Below are positions 1-8,130 of a stretch of DNA of 64,000 nt, piece after piece. The DNA is from JAWKWH01 sp965204295 (GTDB taxonomy: Bacteria; Pseudomonadota; Alphaproteobacteria; Rhizobiales; Rhizobiaceae). Made by a program: the position numbers and the translations under genes. The stretch spans positions 2,418,001 through 2,482,000 of the forward strand of contig OZ241973.1 in NCBI GenBank assembly GCA_965204295.1. The letters are read 5' to 3'. The notes beneath the pieces are model-generated. The model ran no database searches and was not told the DNA's origin. It worked only from the letters and a program-made list of their open reading frames with translations. Positions within the stretch are counted from its first letter, which is position 1. Each line of letters starts with the position of its first letter.

Positions 1-514
1 GGCGGGTTTGCCGGCGCCCGGCATCGAGTTCGTCCCGGACCGTTTCGAACAGCGGCCTGAATGCGTCGAAATCCTCGCAGCGTTCGCGGTTGGCGATCTC
101 CTCGGCGGCGCGTTTTTCGGCGATCGGGCGCACATGCCGGAGTTCGGTCATGGGCGCCGTTTCGGCCTCCGCGCCGAGTTCCGCGAGAAGCGCGTCGTCG
201 TCCATGTCGCCGGGCGGCGAAGCCTGCATGACGCCTTTCAGCAATCCGTGCCGGTCGAGCGGTTCGAGCAATTCGCCGCGCTCTTTCAGTTCGCGGATGC
301 GATCCAGCCGGACGGCGTGGAGCCGCTCGAAAATATCGCGGTTTTCTCCGTGTCGCGGCGCGCGCCCGTGTTCGTCGGCGAAGCGTTGAATTTCCTCGAA
401 GCCGGCGACGATGCGTTCTTCGCGCGGCGTGCGGGTCGCCGCGTTCCCGGTTTCGGCCTCGACGCCGAGTTCGGCGAGAAGCGCGTCGTCTTCTTCGGTG
501 AACGCCTTAGTCAT
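1..514 (-). CDS. GIY-YIG-nuclease-family partner protein, N-terminal part (runs off the window)
   Basis: This open frame of at least 171 residues begins with ATG at 514 and continues past the left edge. The visible part is acidic and helical. It has a twice-repeated segment, MDDDALLAELG-like, at about residues 9-17 and 99-107. From memory this N-terminus is typical of proteins annotated as GIY-YIG nuclease family that sit directly downstream of this helicase type. The nuclease domain itself would lie outside the window, so the catalytic assignment is inference. The start overlaps the helicase stop by 8 bases, showing tight translational coupling, so it probably acts in the same helicase/methyltransferase system. 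Confidence 0.6.
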   Translation of the reverse strand, partial: MTKAFTEEDDALLAELGVEAETGNAATRTPREERIVAGFEEIQRFADEHGRAPRHGENRDIFERLHAVRLDRIRELKERGELLEPLDRHGLLKGVMQASPPGDMDDDALLAELGAEAETAPMTELRHVRPIAEKRAAEEIANRERCEDFDAFRPLFETVRDELDAGRRQTR

Positions 515-2711
515 CGGCGGCCTCTTTTCTCATGCGGGCGAGGAAGGCCACGCCCTCGGCCATGCGCCGTTCCCAGAGGTTGGACGAGGTGATCGAAGGA
601 AGCCGCCTGTACTTCTGTTTGAAACTGACGGCGCGCTTCGTCAGGTCGCGCGCCTCTTCGGGCGTGAGCCGCACTTTCTTCGCGGAGATGACGGCGGCGA
701 TCTGTTTCAGGCTCTCCTTGCTCATTGTCCTGGCGAGAATGGCGTAGGCTTCGCCGAACGGGTTGATTTGGTCGATCAGATCGATGTCGAGGTCGCGCAC
801 GTCCATGGCGTATTTCCGCACGCCCCTGATCAGGGCGTCGCTTCCCGCCCCGTGCGGCGAGGCGTCTTCGAGCGCGACCTTTTTGGCTTCCTGCGTCAGG
901 TTCAGGGCCGCGACGGCGTGCTGGCGGACGGCCTCCCGGTCGTGGTCGTCGAGTTCCGGGTAACGATCCTTGACGATCCCGCCCATGCGCACCCGCGTGA
1001 GTTCCTCGGGCACCAGTTCTTCGTCGAAGATACCGCGTTCCACCGCGATCCTGTCCTGGGCGAAGGCGGCGATGACCTCGTTCAGGTCTTCCCGGCAGAT
1101 GCGTCCGGCCTCCTTGCTCTTCGGTTCGGCGAGGCCCTTGATCTCGATCCGGAACCGGCCCGTGTCTTTGTTGAAGCCGGCATTGCACCTGCCCGGATCG
1201 TAACCGCCTTCGCCGTAGTCGAAGCCTTCGACGGGACCGCTATCCGGTTTCTTGGGCGTGAAGTCGAAGCGCGGGGCGAGCACCTGCTCCATCAGCAGGC
1301 TGGCGGCGATGGCCTTCAGCGTGTCGTTGACGGCTTCGGTCACGTCTTGCCCTGAGGCGTCGGGTTCGGCGATGAGATTGGTGAAGCGGGCGCGGGTCTT
1401 GTCGGGAGCGTCGCGGGTGGCGCGACCGATGATCTGCACGATCTCGGTCAGACTGGACCGGTAGCCGACCGTCAGCGCGTGTTCGCACCAGATCCAGTCG
1501 AAGCCCTCCTTGGCCATGCCGAGCGCGACGATGATATCGACATGATCGCGGTCGTTCTTCCGGGCCGGGTCTTTCAACGCCGCCGAAACCCGGTCGCGTT
1601 TCGCGGGGTCGTCATCGACGAGGTCGGCGATCTTCAACACCCGGCCGCCGGATGTCTTCACAAGATGAAAGCCGGTGACCGGGTCCGTTTCCCGCCATTC
1701 GCCAAGCTCCTCGACGATGTGCTCGACCTCCCTTATCTTGTCCTTCGTGCTCTCGCGCGAATTGACGGAGGGGATGTGGACGATCGTCTTCTCGTTCGGG
1801 TCGAGCACCTTGAGGATGTCGTCGGCATAGGCGCCCGCGTAGAAGAAATAGCCGATATCGAGCCGTTTGAGCCAGCGATAGCCGTTGAGCTGTTCGTAAT
1901 AGGTGTAGGTGACGGTATCGAATCTGGCCTCGTCGTGCGGCATAAGCACGGGTTCGGCGTCGCCCCGGAAATACGATCCCGTCATGGCGACGACATGCGC
2001 CCGGTCGCGGGCGATCAGTTCGGCGAGTTGCGCGCCCAGCCTGTTGTCCGGGTTGGCCGAGACGTGGTGAAACTCGTCCACGGCGATCAGGCAGTCGTCG
2101 AAGGCGTCCGCCCCGAACCTGTCCATGGCGTTGCGGAAGGTCGCGTGCGGGCAGACCAGGATGCGGTCCTCGCCCTTGAGGAACGCCCCGACCGACTCCG
2201 CCTTGCCGCCCTCTTCCCCCGGCGCGTCGCACAGGTTCCATTTCGGCTCGACGCGCCAGTCCGTCCGGAAGCCGGACTTCGACAGCGGCTCGTCGGCGAA
2301 GTTCGCTCCGATGGACTTTTCCGGCACGGTGACGACGGCCTTGCGAAGCCCCTGATTGTGCAGCTTGTCGAGCGCGATGAACATCAGCGCGCGGCTCTTG
2401 CCCGAGGCGGGCGGCGACTTGATCAGCAGATATTGTTCGCCCCGCTTTTCGTAGGCGCGTTCCTGCATCGGCCGCATGCCGAGTTCGTTCGACCTGGTCG
2501 AGGCGCCGTTGCGGGCGTAGGTAAAGGAGACGGAGGGGATATGGCGCTTCGCCGGAGGCTCGGCCATGCCGTCGTATTCCGGCTTTGGACGCGGTTTCTT
2601 CGTCGTCGCCCGCATGAAAAACTCTTCGTCCATCCCGGGCGCATCCGAGACGTCGATGTCCTTGTCGGGGATCGCGGCGATCTCGGTAATGCGTTTTTTT
2701 GATATGGGCAT
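507..2711 (-). CDS. DEAD/DEAH-box (SF2) helicase with a BrnA-like N-terminal extension
   Basis: This is a superfamily 2 helicase of about 734 residues. Walker A (PPASGKS) is near residue 100, Walker B (DEFH) near 212, the motif III-like AMTGSYF follows, and motif VI (IGRATRD) is near 427. It probably remodels or translocates on DNA for the neighbouring methyltransferase/nuclease genes. Residues 1-33 (MPISKKRITEIAAIP...DIDVSDAPGMDEEFF) do not look like helicase. They match the start of BrnA antitoxins, and a BrnT tail lies directly upstream. The native helicase may start at the internal ATG at 2567 (MAEPPAKRH), preceded by GGAAT. The frame also stays open up to 2792. ATG 2711 was chosen because it is the BrnA-type start and has a GGAAA sequence upstream. 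Family is firm; start is uncertain. Confidence 0.85.
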   Translation of the reverse strand: MPISKKRITEIAAIPDKDIDVSDAPGMDEEFFMRATTKKPRPKPEYDGMAEPPAKRHIPSVSFTYARNGASTRSNELGMRPMQERAYEKRGEQYLLIKSPPASGKSRALMFIALDKLHNQGLRKAVVTVPEKSIGANFADEPLSKSGFRTDWRVEPKWNLCDAPGEEGGKAESVGAFLKGEDRILVCPHATFRNAMDRFGADAFDDCLIAVDEFHHVSANPDNRLGAQLAELIARDRAHVVAMTGSYFRGDAEPVLMPHDEARFDTVTYTYYEQLNGYRWLKRLDIGYFFYAGAYADDILKVLDPNEKTIVHIPSVNSRESTKDKIREVEHIVEELGEWRETDPVTGFHLVKTSGGRVLKIADLVDDDPAKRDRVSAALKDPARKNDRDHVDIIVALGMAKEGFDWIWCEHALTVGYRSSLTEIVQIIGRATRDAPDKTRARFTNLIAEPDASGQDVTEAVNDTLKAIAASLLMEQVLAPRFDFTPKKPDSGPVEGFDYGEGGYDPGRCNAGFNKDTGRFRIEIKGLAEPKSKEAGRICREDLNEVIAAFAQDRIAVERGIFDEELVPEELTRVRMGGIVKDRYPELDDHDREAVRQHAVAALNLTQEAKKVALEDASPHGAGSDALIRGVRKYAMDVRDLDIDLIDQINPFGEAYAILARTMSKESLKQIAAVISAKKVRLTPEEARDLTKRAVSFKQKYRRLPSITSSNLWERRMAEGVAFLARMRKEAADD

Positions 2712-2841
2712 CGAAGTGTTTCCGTTCATGCGGCGTCGCCTTGCGAGCGCTGATGATGCGCGTGTCGCCGTTGCGTTCGGTGTGAACCACACAGACCGTC
2801 ACCGTCGCGCCCGGGTAGCATTCGCATTCCGCACGGTCTCG
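2695..2841 (-). pseudogene. brnT: BrnT toxin, C-terminal remnant
   Basis: Read on the minus strand, this frame gives VHTERNGDTRIISARKATPH followed by ERKHFDAH. That is the hallmark C-terminus of BrnT ribonuclease toxins (TER..., RIISARxA, ER..Y/F). A stop at 2842-2844 lies upstream, and no N-terminal half (WDE.K...N..KHG) is present. The toxin is therefore truncated and presumably dead. The frame overlaps the BrnA-like start of the helicase ORF exactly as brnT and brnA normally overlap, which supports a former brnTA pair. Confidence 0.6.
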
Positions 2842-2863
2842 TCATGGCTGGCATTTTTTCATT

Positions 2864-3154
2864 TTAGATACTCAGAATGAAGTGACCGTCGAAAGACAGA
2901 GTGAACGATCCTCCGCAGATGATGTCGCGCCCGTCATTCGGCGTCTTGCCGGAGGGCGCGAGACCGGTTTCGGAAACAACCCTGCCGGAGATACACGTGC
3001 TTGTGGCTCCGGTGTCGATCAATGCCTTGAAAATACCGAGCTTCGGGTTCTTGTCTCCATCGGCGCCGGGGTTCATGGCCGTCGCGGCGTCCAAGATCGC
3101 GACCTGAATCAAGGGACCGACGGCCGGGTTGTAGTTACCCGATATGCACGGCAT
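2864..3154 (-). CDS. Retropepsin-like aspartic protease family protein, short form
   Basis: This 96-residue protein carries the aspartic-protease signature ALIDTGATSTCIS, with the catalytic D-T-G at residues 47-49. It ends in SFTLSFDGHFILSI, the usual last beta-strands of bacterial retropepsin-like proteins (dimeric, one catalytic Asp per chain). It is shorter than the 120-150 residues I expect for the family. The text runs from SGKTPNDG straight into RDIICGGSF, where the flap and middle strands should be, so an internal deletion is likely and activity is doubtful. It overlaps the upstream small gene by 20 bases, suggesting one transcript with the helicase. Confidence 0.65.
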   Translation of the reverse strand: MPCISGNYNPAVGPLIQVAILDAATAMNPGADGDKNPKLGIFKALIDTGATSTCISGRVVSETGLAPSGKTPNDGRDIICGGSFTLSFDGHFILSI

Positions 3155-3398
3155 GAGAAAAATAACCCAGATCGACAGGAGTTTTCGTTACCTTCTGCAC
3201 GGAAAAGAGCCCGTCTTCATAAAACCTTGCGCCGGTTTTATACGCATCGTCCCAGTGTGTATAGAATTCGATGACTTCTCCATTCCTCATGAGCGCATAT
3301 TTGTTTGCGTGCACAGGAATGTATTCGTCGATCTTAAGTGACATCGCCTCGAAGTTCTTTTCGATCTCCTCGCGCATTTCATCGGTAATATTATTCAT
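3135..3398 (-). CDS. Small conserved hypothetical protein, partner of the retropepsin-like gene
   Basis: This 87-residue acidic protein begins MNNITDEMREEIEKNFEAM and ends VDLGYFSHAVHIG. ATG 3398 is chosen over the longer open frame (to 3494) because GGTGGAAGGA lies just upstream and the extra residues are low-complexity. I recall similar small proteins placed directly before retropepsin-like genes in alphaproteobacteria, with no known function. The region around FYTHWDDAYKTG...YEDGLFSVQ looks like a compact alpha/beta domain. Its end overlaps the protease start by 20 bases, so the two are translationally coupled. Confidence 0.65.
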   Translation of the reverse strand: MNNITDEMREEIEKNFEAMSLKIDEYIPVHANKYALMRNGEVIEFYTHWDDAYKTGARFYEDGLFSVQKVTKTPVDLGYFSHAVHIG

Positions 3399-3701
3399 TC
3401 CTTCCACCGCCTTTCTGCCGCCGGCTTCTCCACACGCGCTTTTGCCGGTATGCGGTCTCCCGTTCTTCCCCGGTCCCGGCAATGCGAACGGCATTTCCGA
3501 TCACGGCCGCCGGGCGCTTCCGGTCTCGCGGTTCTTTTGGCACCCGCGTTCGCCCTCCCTCGGCGATGGACACCCGCCTTGACGGCTACCGTATCAGCTA
3601 TTCCGCAAAATGTGTAGCGGAATATGCAATACCCGACGCTGCGGCGGCATGTCGCAAGGCCGGCGCGCTTCCGTCGCCCGGTTCAAGCTCGAACTCGACG
3701 T

Positions 3702-3914
3702 TCATTGCGCCCCCGCCTCCGTGGTCATCGCCGTATACGTCTCGAACGGTTTTTCCAGGCGTTCGGCGTCGTTGTGTAAGCGGCGGCCGATATAAATGCG
3801 TTCCAGCGTTTCGTCGTTGCGGTCGTGGGCGTGGCGCAAACCTTCGGGCATGTTTTGCGGGTCGTAGAGGTCGGCGATAGTCGCGGGGAAATGCGCCTCG
3901 CGCGCCTGGCGCAA
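3702..3914 (-). pseudogene. Duplicated 3' tail of a DNA methyltransferase
   Basis: This frame encodes about 65 residues (FPATIADLYDPQNMPEGL...NDETLERIYIGRR...) that repeat, with roughly a dozen changes, the C-terminal tail of the methyltransferase encoded at 3974-6718. No methyltransferase domain is attached. It is either the stump of a second methyltransferase or a diverged duplication. It lies immediately downstream of the full gene on the same strand, separated from it by an AT-rich inverted repeat. Confidence 0.75.
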
Positions 3915-3917
3915 GCG

Positions 3918-3949
3918 TTATCTCAAAAAATGGGGAGTTTTTGAGATAA
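3918..3949. repeat. Perfect 12-bp AT-rich inverted repeat
   Basis: TTATCTCAAAAA at 3918-3929 is followed after 8 bases by its exact reverse complement TTTTTGAGATAA at 3938-3949. It sits 24 bases past the methyltransferase stop, between that gene and the duplicated tail. It lacks the GC-rich stem plus T-run of a standard intrinsic terminator. A weak terminator, a protein-binding site or a recombination scar are all possible. Confidence 0.7.
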
Positions 3950-3973
3950 TCTCCGCGCTTATATCAGAAACCG

Positions 3974-6718
3974 TCACGCCATTTTCTCCGCGGCCGTCAT
4001 CTCCGTGTACATCTCGAACAGTTTTTCCAGCCGTTCGGTGTCGTTCTTGAAGCGGCGGCCGATATAGATGCGTTCAAGGGTTTCGTCGTTGCGGTGGTGG
4101 GCGTGGCGCAAACCTTCGGGCATGTTTTGCGGGTCGTAGAGGTCGGCGATGGTTTTTGGGAAATGCGCCTCGCGCGCCAGCAGGATGTCCTCGGCGCGAG
4201 TTGTCAGGTCGGCGCGGTTTTTCTCCGTCAGCATGGGGACGGGAAAGGTGTTCCAGCCGAGGGTGTTGGAATAATTGAATCGAAGCTCAAGCTTTCCACA
4301 AACCGCATCAATCCAGACCCAGTGTAAACGCGCCGCTATCAGTGCCATGTTCCAGAGTGGGGCATCGTAGAGTGCGAAATTTCGGTTTGTCACAGTGGCA
4401 TCGTTGCGAATAATTCCACACGGCAAATAGTCTCTACCTTCTGATGATACTGCAGGTATGACGATAGTATGGTTTCGTCCAATGTTCATTTCGCGCATTT
4501 GATGGGCGCGGTTTGCCATCGCATTCGCGCCCTTGTCGCGGCTTGCCAGCCGCATTGCCCGGACGCCGTCGATGCGTGTGTCAATGCCGGGAATGGAAAG
4601 CGCTTCTTGCAGATGGTCGTCCTCGATCCACAGGCAATATCGGGTTTTGCCCTGAATGAATTCGGCGGAACCGTAAATGCGGCGGATGAAGCGGTCCCGT
4701 TGCGCCCTGGTTAGACTTAGCGCCTCCACTTCGTCGCTCGTCAGAAGCAGGTTTCCCCCGTCAACGGGCTTATTGCCAAAACTCATGTCGGCCATGGCGC
4801 TCAATGGCTTTGACGCCTTCCGGATGACAACATTCGGCGCGGCGACAAGATAAGCGTTTATGTTGTCCGTCTCTTTCACCTCCGCGCCGCCATCCTCGAC
4901 CGGCGCAAACAGCTTTCGCACTTTGCCCGCATGGTTGGAAATGCCGACAATCGCCACGGTCACGCCGGCGTTGTGAGCCGCGAGATTGGCCCATTTGAAG
5001 GATGTATGCGCGAAGGCGATTTCGTGCCCCGTCTTGAAAATGAGCGGCCAAAGGATCGGAACCTGCTGGCCCTGGCAGACCGAGTTGGTGGACACGAAGG
5101 CCGAAACGGTCGGCGTATGCGCGCCATAGTCCGCCGCCTTCATGAACCAGCCGGCCACATAGTCGAGCGACTTCCAGCTTTTGGTTCTGTCCTTGAAAAT
5201 GGCTTCGAGGTCGGCCTTCTGTTCCTTCGATTGCCACGTCGAACCCAGATAGGGCGGGTTGCCGCAGATATACGTTTCCCCGCCCTCGTTGTCGAAGTCG
5301 ATTTCGGCCTGTTCCAGCGGCGTCTTGAACAAATCGTCGCCCCGCACCTTCACGCCGGTTCCCGTCGGCGGGCAGATACTCAGCCAATCCAATCGCAATG
5401 CGTTGCCGCAGGTGATCCAGTTCATCGCGTCGAGCGGCAGAAACTCCGCCAGCGCCTCCTGCTGCCCGCGATGCAGCACGTCGCACTGATATTCGGCGAT
5501 GATCAGCGCCAGCCGCGCGATCTCCGCCGGAAAATCCCGCAACTCGATACCCCGAAAGTTGGTCGGCGCAATGCCGGTGCGCCGGTTCGGCTCGCCGCGC
5601 CGCCGGTCGACCTCCGCCTCGATGGCCCGCATCTGCTTGTAGGCGATGACCAGAAAGTTGCCCGACCCGCAGGCCGGGTCGAACACCCTGATCCGCGCCA
5701 TGCGACCCCGCAGATTGAGCAGTTTGCGCCGGTTGTTCCCGGCTTTTCCCAGTTGTTCCCGCAGATTATCGAGAAAAAGCGGGTTCAGCACCTTCAGGAT
5801 GTTGGGCACCGACGTGTAGTGCATCCCCAGCGCGCCGCGCTCCTCGTCGTCGGCGACGGCCTGGATCATCGAGCCGAAAATGTCCGGGTTGATCTTCTTC
5901 CAGTCGAGCGCGCCGATGTGCAGCAGATAGGACCGCGCGATGCGCGAGAAACGCGGCGCCTCGACCGACCCCGAAAACAGCCCGCCATTGACATAGGGAA
6001 AAGCCTCCGCCCAGCCACGCAGACCGGAGGCGGCGCGCGCCCCGGCCTTCGTGTTCATGGCCCGGAACACCTCCGAGATCACCCATGCCGTGTTCGTGTC
6101 GTCGGACATCCGCCCGACGGTGTTCGTGAACAGCCCCTTGCCGTTCAGAATGTCGGTGTCCTCGGCGAAGAACAGGAAGATCAGCCGGGCCATGAAACGG
6201 TTCATGTCGTGGCGGCGTTCCGCCCAGTCCGGGTTGTCCTTCAACAGTTCGACATAGAGCCGGTTGAGGCGGCCGGTCGCCTTGATGTCGAAGGCGCTCT
6301 CGCGGATCTGCCTGACGGTCGAAATGCCGGCCAGCGGCAGGAAGAAGCCGAAATGATCGGGAAAACCGGTGTAGTCGCAAACGACGGTTTCGCCGGCGGC
6401 AAGGTCCTCGGCCTCGAAATCTTCCCCGTCCGTCGCCAGGATGAACCTGACCCGGTGGCGTTTGTGGCGCGTCGCCGGGCTTTCGCGCAGCGCGGTCAGC
6501 GTTTCGGCGGTTTGGCCGTGCTCCGCGACCGCGATGTGGATATTGCCGTTCTGAAGCACGCCGCCGATGTCGGATTTGTTCGACGCGCCGGCGCGCAACC
6601 GCCTGATCGTGGTCGCCTTGTTGCCGAAGGCTTCGAGAAAGGCGTAAGGAAATTCTTCCGGGTCGAACGGCTGCTCCGCCAGCGCCGAAACGGCCCGCTC
6701 GATCTCGACCGCGTTCAT
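3974..6718 (-). CDS. Class I SAM-dependent DNA methyltransferase (large, restriction-linked)
   Basis: This 914-residue DNA methyltransferase resembles the large adenine methyltransferases of type IIG/PglX-like systems. The SAM-binding motif FDPACGSGNFL is near residue 345 and the catalytic NPPY (ICGNPPYLGS) near 487, the order expected for gamma-class N6-adenine enzymes. A long N-terminal region (1-300) precedes the catalytic core, and a target-recognition-like C-terminus follows. ATG 6718 gives the expected start MNAVEIERAVSALAEQPFDP. I see no obvious PD-(D/E)xK nuclease motif, so cleavage would depend on partners. Downstream on the same strand lie the protease pair, the helicase and the GIY-YIG partner, which suggests a multi-gene restriction or defence operon. 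Confidence 0.9.
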   Translation of the reverse strand: MNAVEIERAVSALAEQPFDPEEFPYAFLEAFGNKATTIRRLRAGASNKSDIGGVLQNGNIHIAVAEHGQTAETLTALRESPATRHKRHRVRFILATDGEDFEAEDLAAGETVVCDYTGFPDHFGFFLPLAGISTVRQIRESAFDIKATGRLNRLYVELLKDNPDWAERRHDMNRFMARLIFLFFAEDTDILNGKGLFTNTVGRMSDDTNTAWVISEVFRAMNTKAGARAASGLRGWAEAFPYVNGGLFSGSVEAPRFSRIARSYLLHIGALDWKKINPDIFGSMIQAVADDEERGALGMHYTSVPNILKVLNPLFLDNLREQLGKAGNNRRKLLNLRGRMARIRVFDPACGSGNFLVIAYKQMRAIEAEVDRRRGEPNRRTGIAPTNFRGIELRDFPAEIARLALIIAEYQCDVLHRGQQEALAEFLPLDAMNWITCGNALRLDWLSICPPTGTGVKVRGDDLFKTPLEQAEIDFDNEGGETYICGNPPYLGSTWQSKEQKADLEAIFKDRTKSWKSLDYVAGWFMKAADYGAHTPTVSAFVSTNSVCQGQQVPILWPLIFKTGHEIAFAHTSFKWANLAAHNAGVTVAIVGISNHAGKVRKLFAPVEDGGAEVKETDNINAYLVAAPNVVIRKASKPLSAMADMSFGNKPVDGGNLLLTSDEVEALSLTRAQRDRFIRRIYGSAEFIQGKTRYCLWIEDDHLQEALSIPGIDTRIDGVRAMRLASRDKGANAMANRAHQMREMNIGRNHTIVIPAVSSEGRDYLPCGIIRNDATVTNRNFALYDAPLWNMALIAARLHWVWIDAVCGKLELRFNYSNTLGWNTFPVPMLTEKNRADLTTRAEDILLAREAHFPKTIADLYDPQNMPEGLRHAHHRNDETLERIYIGRRFKNDTERLEKLFEMYTEMTAAEKMA

Positions 6719-7057
6719 CCGCCCCCCTTTCCAGCCAGTCCGGTCAGGCCGTGCGCAGCTTCCGCGTCGCGTCCGGGGCGCTTACCGCCCGGCCGCCGGG
6801 AAGGCAATGCGGTCGCCGGCCGCGTAGTTAATGTAGACCGTCGGTTCCGTCCGCCTGGCACTCGTCAAAGTGCTGTGACGGGGCCGGGCGTTCGGGAAGC
6901 CTTGGACATGCTCAACCTTGTTCGGCGTGAAAGAATCGGCCGTCTCCATTCTAAGACGGCCTCAACCCCTTGGGGGCTGTAGCCCTTTGCGGTAGGCTCC
7001 GCTCTCTGCTTTAAATCTGACCTGGGACTTAGCGATTGAGCGCGAGTGGTAAGAAAG
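6719..7057. other. Intergenic, with one copy of a 40-bp repeat
   Basis: No gene is supported here. Positions about 6778-6818 carry a GC-rich repeat (core GGGAAGGCAATGCGGTCGCC) that recurs at about 8050-8090 in the same orientation. The stretch 6960-7020 has small GC-rich hairpins but does not fold into a tRNA that I can recognise. Confidence 0.5.
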
Positions 7058-7636
7058 TTATTGCTTGAACTCGAAGTTTAACTGCAAAGATGGAGGTACA
7101 CTGAGGACAATGCTAAAGCCATTTATATTCAGATGAGGATTTTCCTTATAATCGTCCTTGAGTGCGAACGCAGATTCCAGCAACCGCGACCATCCCACGA
7201 TCGTTTGCTTAATCTGGGTCGTGCCGTCTTTCAAATACTGTAACAACGATTGATCGGCGAATACACCAGCGTTCTTCAGTGCTTCACCAGTAGCCCATCC
7301 GGTCCTTACGCCTCCTAAATCATAGATAATTTCGTACAAACTTCCGTTGGTACCGGAGGGAAAAATGACTGTCCCGGATGGAATGAGATTTTTTGCAACA
7401 ACAGCGTTATCAAATGGCGCGGCCTTGGCATAAAAATCAGCGATTGTCGTGACGGAATTGGGGGTGGTGGTTGCGACCACTCCAGACTGCAACTGCTGTA
7501 ATTTCTCCAAATCTTTAGCCAGTTCTTTCAGCGTCTGTTCTCGGCTCATCTCTTGGGCCGTCACTGCCTGCATATTCAATAAAAAAGATGCTGCGATCAA
7601 TGTCATGATTTTGGCTGGCAATATGAACTTTCTCAT
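7058..7636 (-). CDS. Secreted hypothetical protein
   Basis: This 192-residue protein has a clear Sec signal peptide (MRKFILPAKIMTLIAASFLL, cleavage probably after AVTAQ near residue 28). It is followed by a helical stretch (MSREQTLKELAKDLEKLQQL) and a soluble domain, so it should be periplasmic. I do not recognise the family. It stands alone, in a segment lower in GC than its neighbours and flanked by two copies of a 40-bp repeat and by an IS4 remnant, so it may be an acquired cargo gene. Confidence 0.65.
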   Translation of the reverse strand: MRKFILPAKIMTLIAASFLLNMQAVTAQEMSREQTLKELAKDLEKLQQLQSGVVATTTPNSVTTIADFYAKAAPFDNAVVAKNLIPSGTVIFPSGTNGSLYEIIYDLGGVRTGWATGEALKNAGVFADQSLLQYLKDGTTQIKQTIVGWSRLLESAFALKDDYKENPHLNINGFSIVLSVPPSLQLNFEFKQ

Positions 7637-7831
7637 TTGGTTTCTCTCTTATTCTTTGCTTCGGTATCGGATTTCTAAGCTATATCTTCAACCAGAGTAC
7701 ACGAAGCTGTTGAGTTGAGAGGCGAAATGGATTCTATTTCGAGACTCTAGTTAACGGTCAAGAGCTTCGATATGCTAACTTTCCTTCTCGCCCCTCTGGC
7801 AGAGCCACCCTACGCCCACATTTCGACCTGA

Positions 7832-8038
7832 GTCAAGACGCGCCTGGAAACGCTTGCGGTGCTTCTGGCAGGCATGGCAAATGGCCGGACGGTGAACCTT
7901 AGCCACCTTGCAAGCCAGTTCCCCGGCAAAGCGCTGAATGCTTCCAACTATCGCCGCCTTCAACGCTTTTTCAGTACATCCGTCTGGATGGAGATGTGGT
8001 CGCGCAGTTGATTGTGTGTCTGCTCAATTTCAAAAGCT
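7832..8038 (+). pseudogene. IS4-family transposase, N-terminal remnant with frameshift
   Basis: The plus strand reads LAVLLAGMANGRTVNLSHLA followed by SQFPGKALNASNYRRLQRFF. After a one-base shift near 7968 it continues QYIRLDGDVVAQLIVCLLNF. This is the typical start of IS4-group transposases. The catalytic DDE core is missing, so it is a dead fragment. Confidence 0.75.
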
Positions 8039-8049
8039 CATCCGAACGC

Positions 8050-8090
8050 GGCGCTTACCGGCCGGCCGGCGGGAAGGCAATGCGGTCGCC
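8050..8090. repeat. Second copy of the 40-bp GC-rich direct repeat
   Basis: It shares about 38 of 40 bases with 6778-6818, including GGGAAGGCAATGCGGTCGCC. The two copies bracket the secreted-protein gene and the IS4 fragment. Confidence 0.6.
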
Positions 8091-8130
8091 GTCACTGCGG
8101 CCGCCTCGACGGGTATGCGATCCGGGCCGG

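Noticed and set aside
8..1355. Long plus-strand open frames opposite the helicase and other GC-rich genes
   Set aside because: They lie antisense to genes with clear motifs and encode arginine/proline-rich sequence without domains.
3918..3949. Intrinsic terminator of the methyltransferase gene
   Set aside because: The stem is AT-rich and not followed by a distinct T-run on the coding strand, so I list it only as an inverted repeat.
6960..7020. tRNA or small structured RNA
   Set aside because: Short GC-rich hairpins occur, but no acceptor stem, T-loop consensus or CCA-proximal structure could be built.
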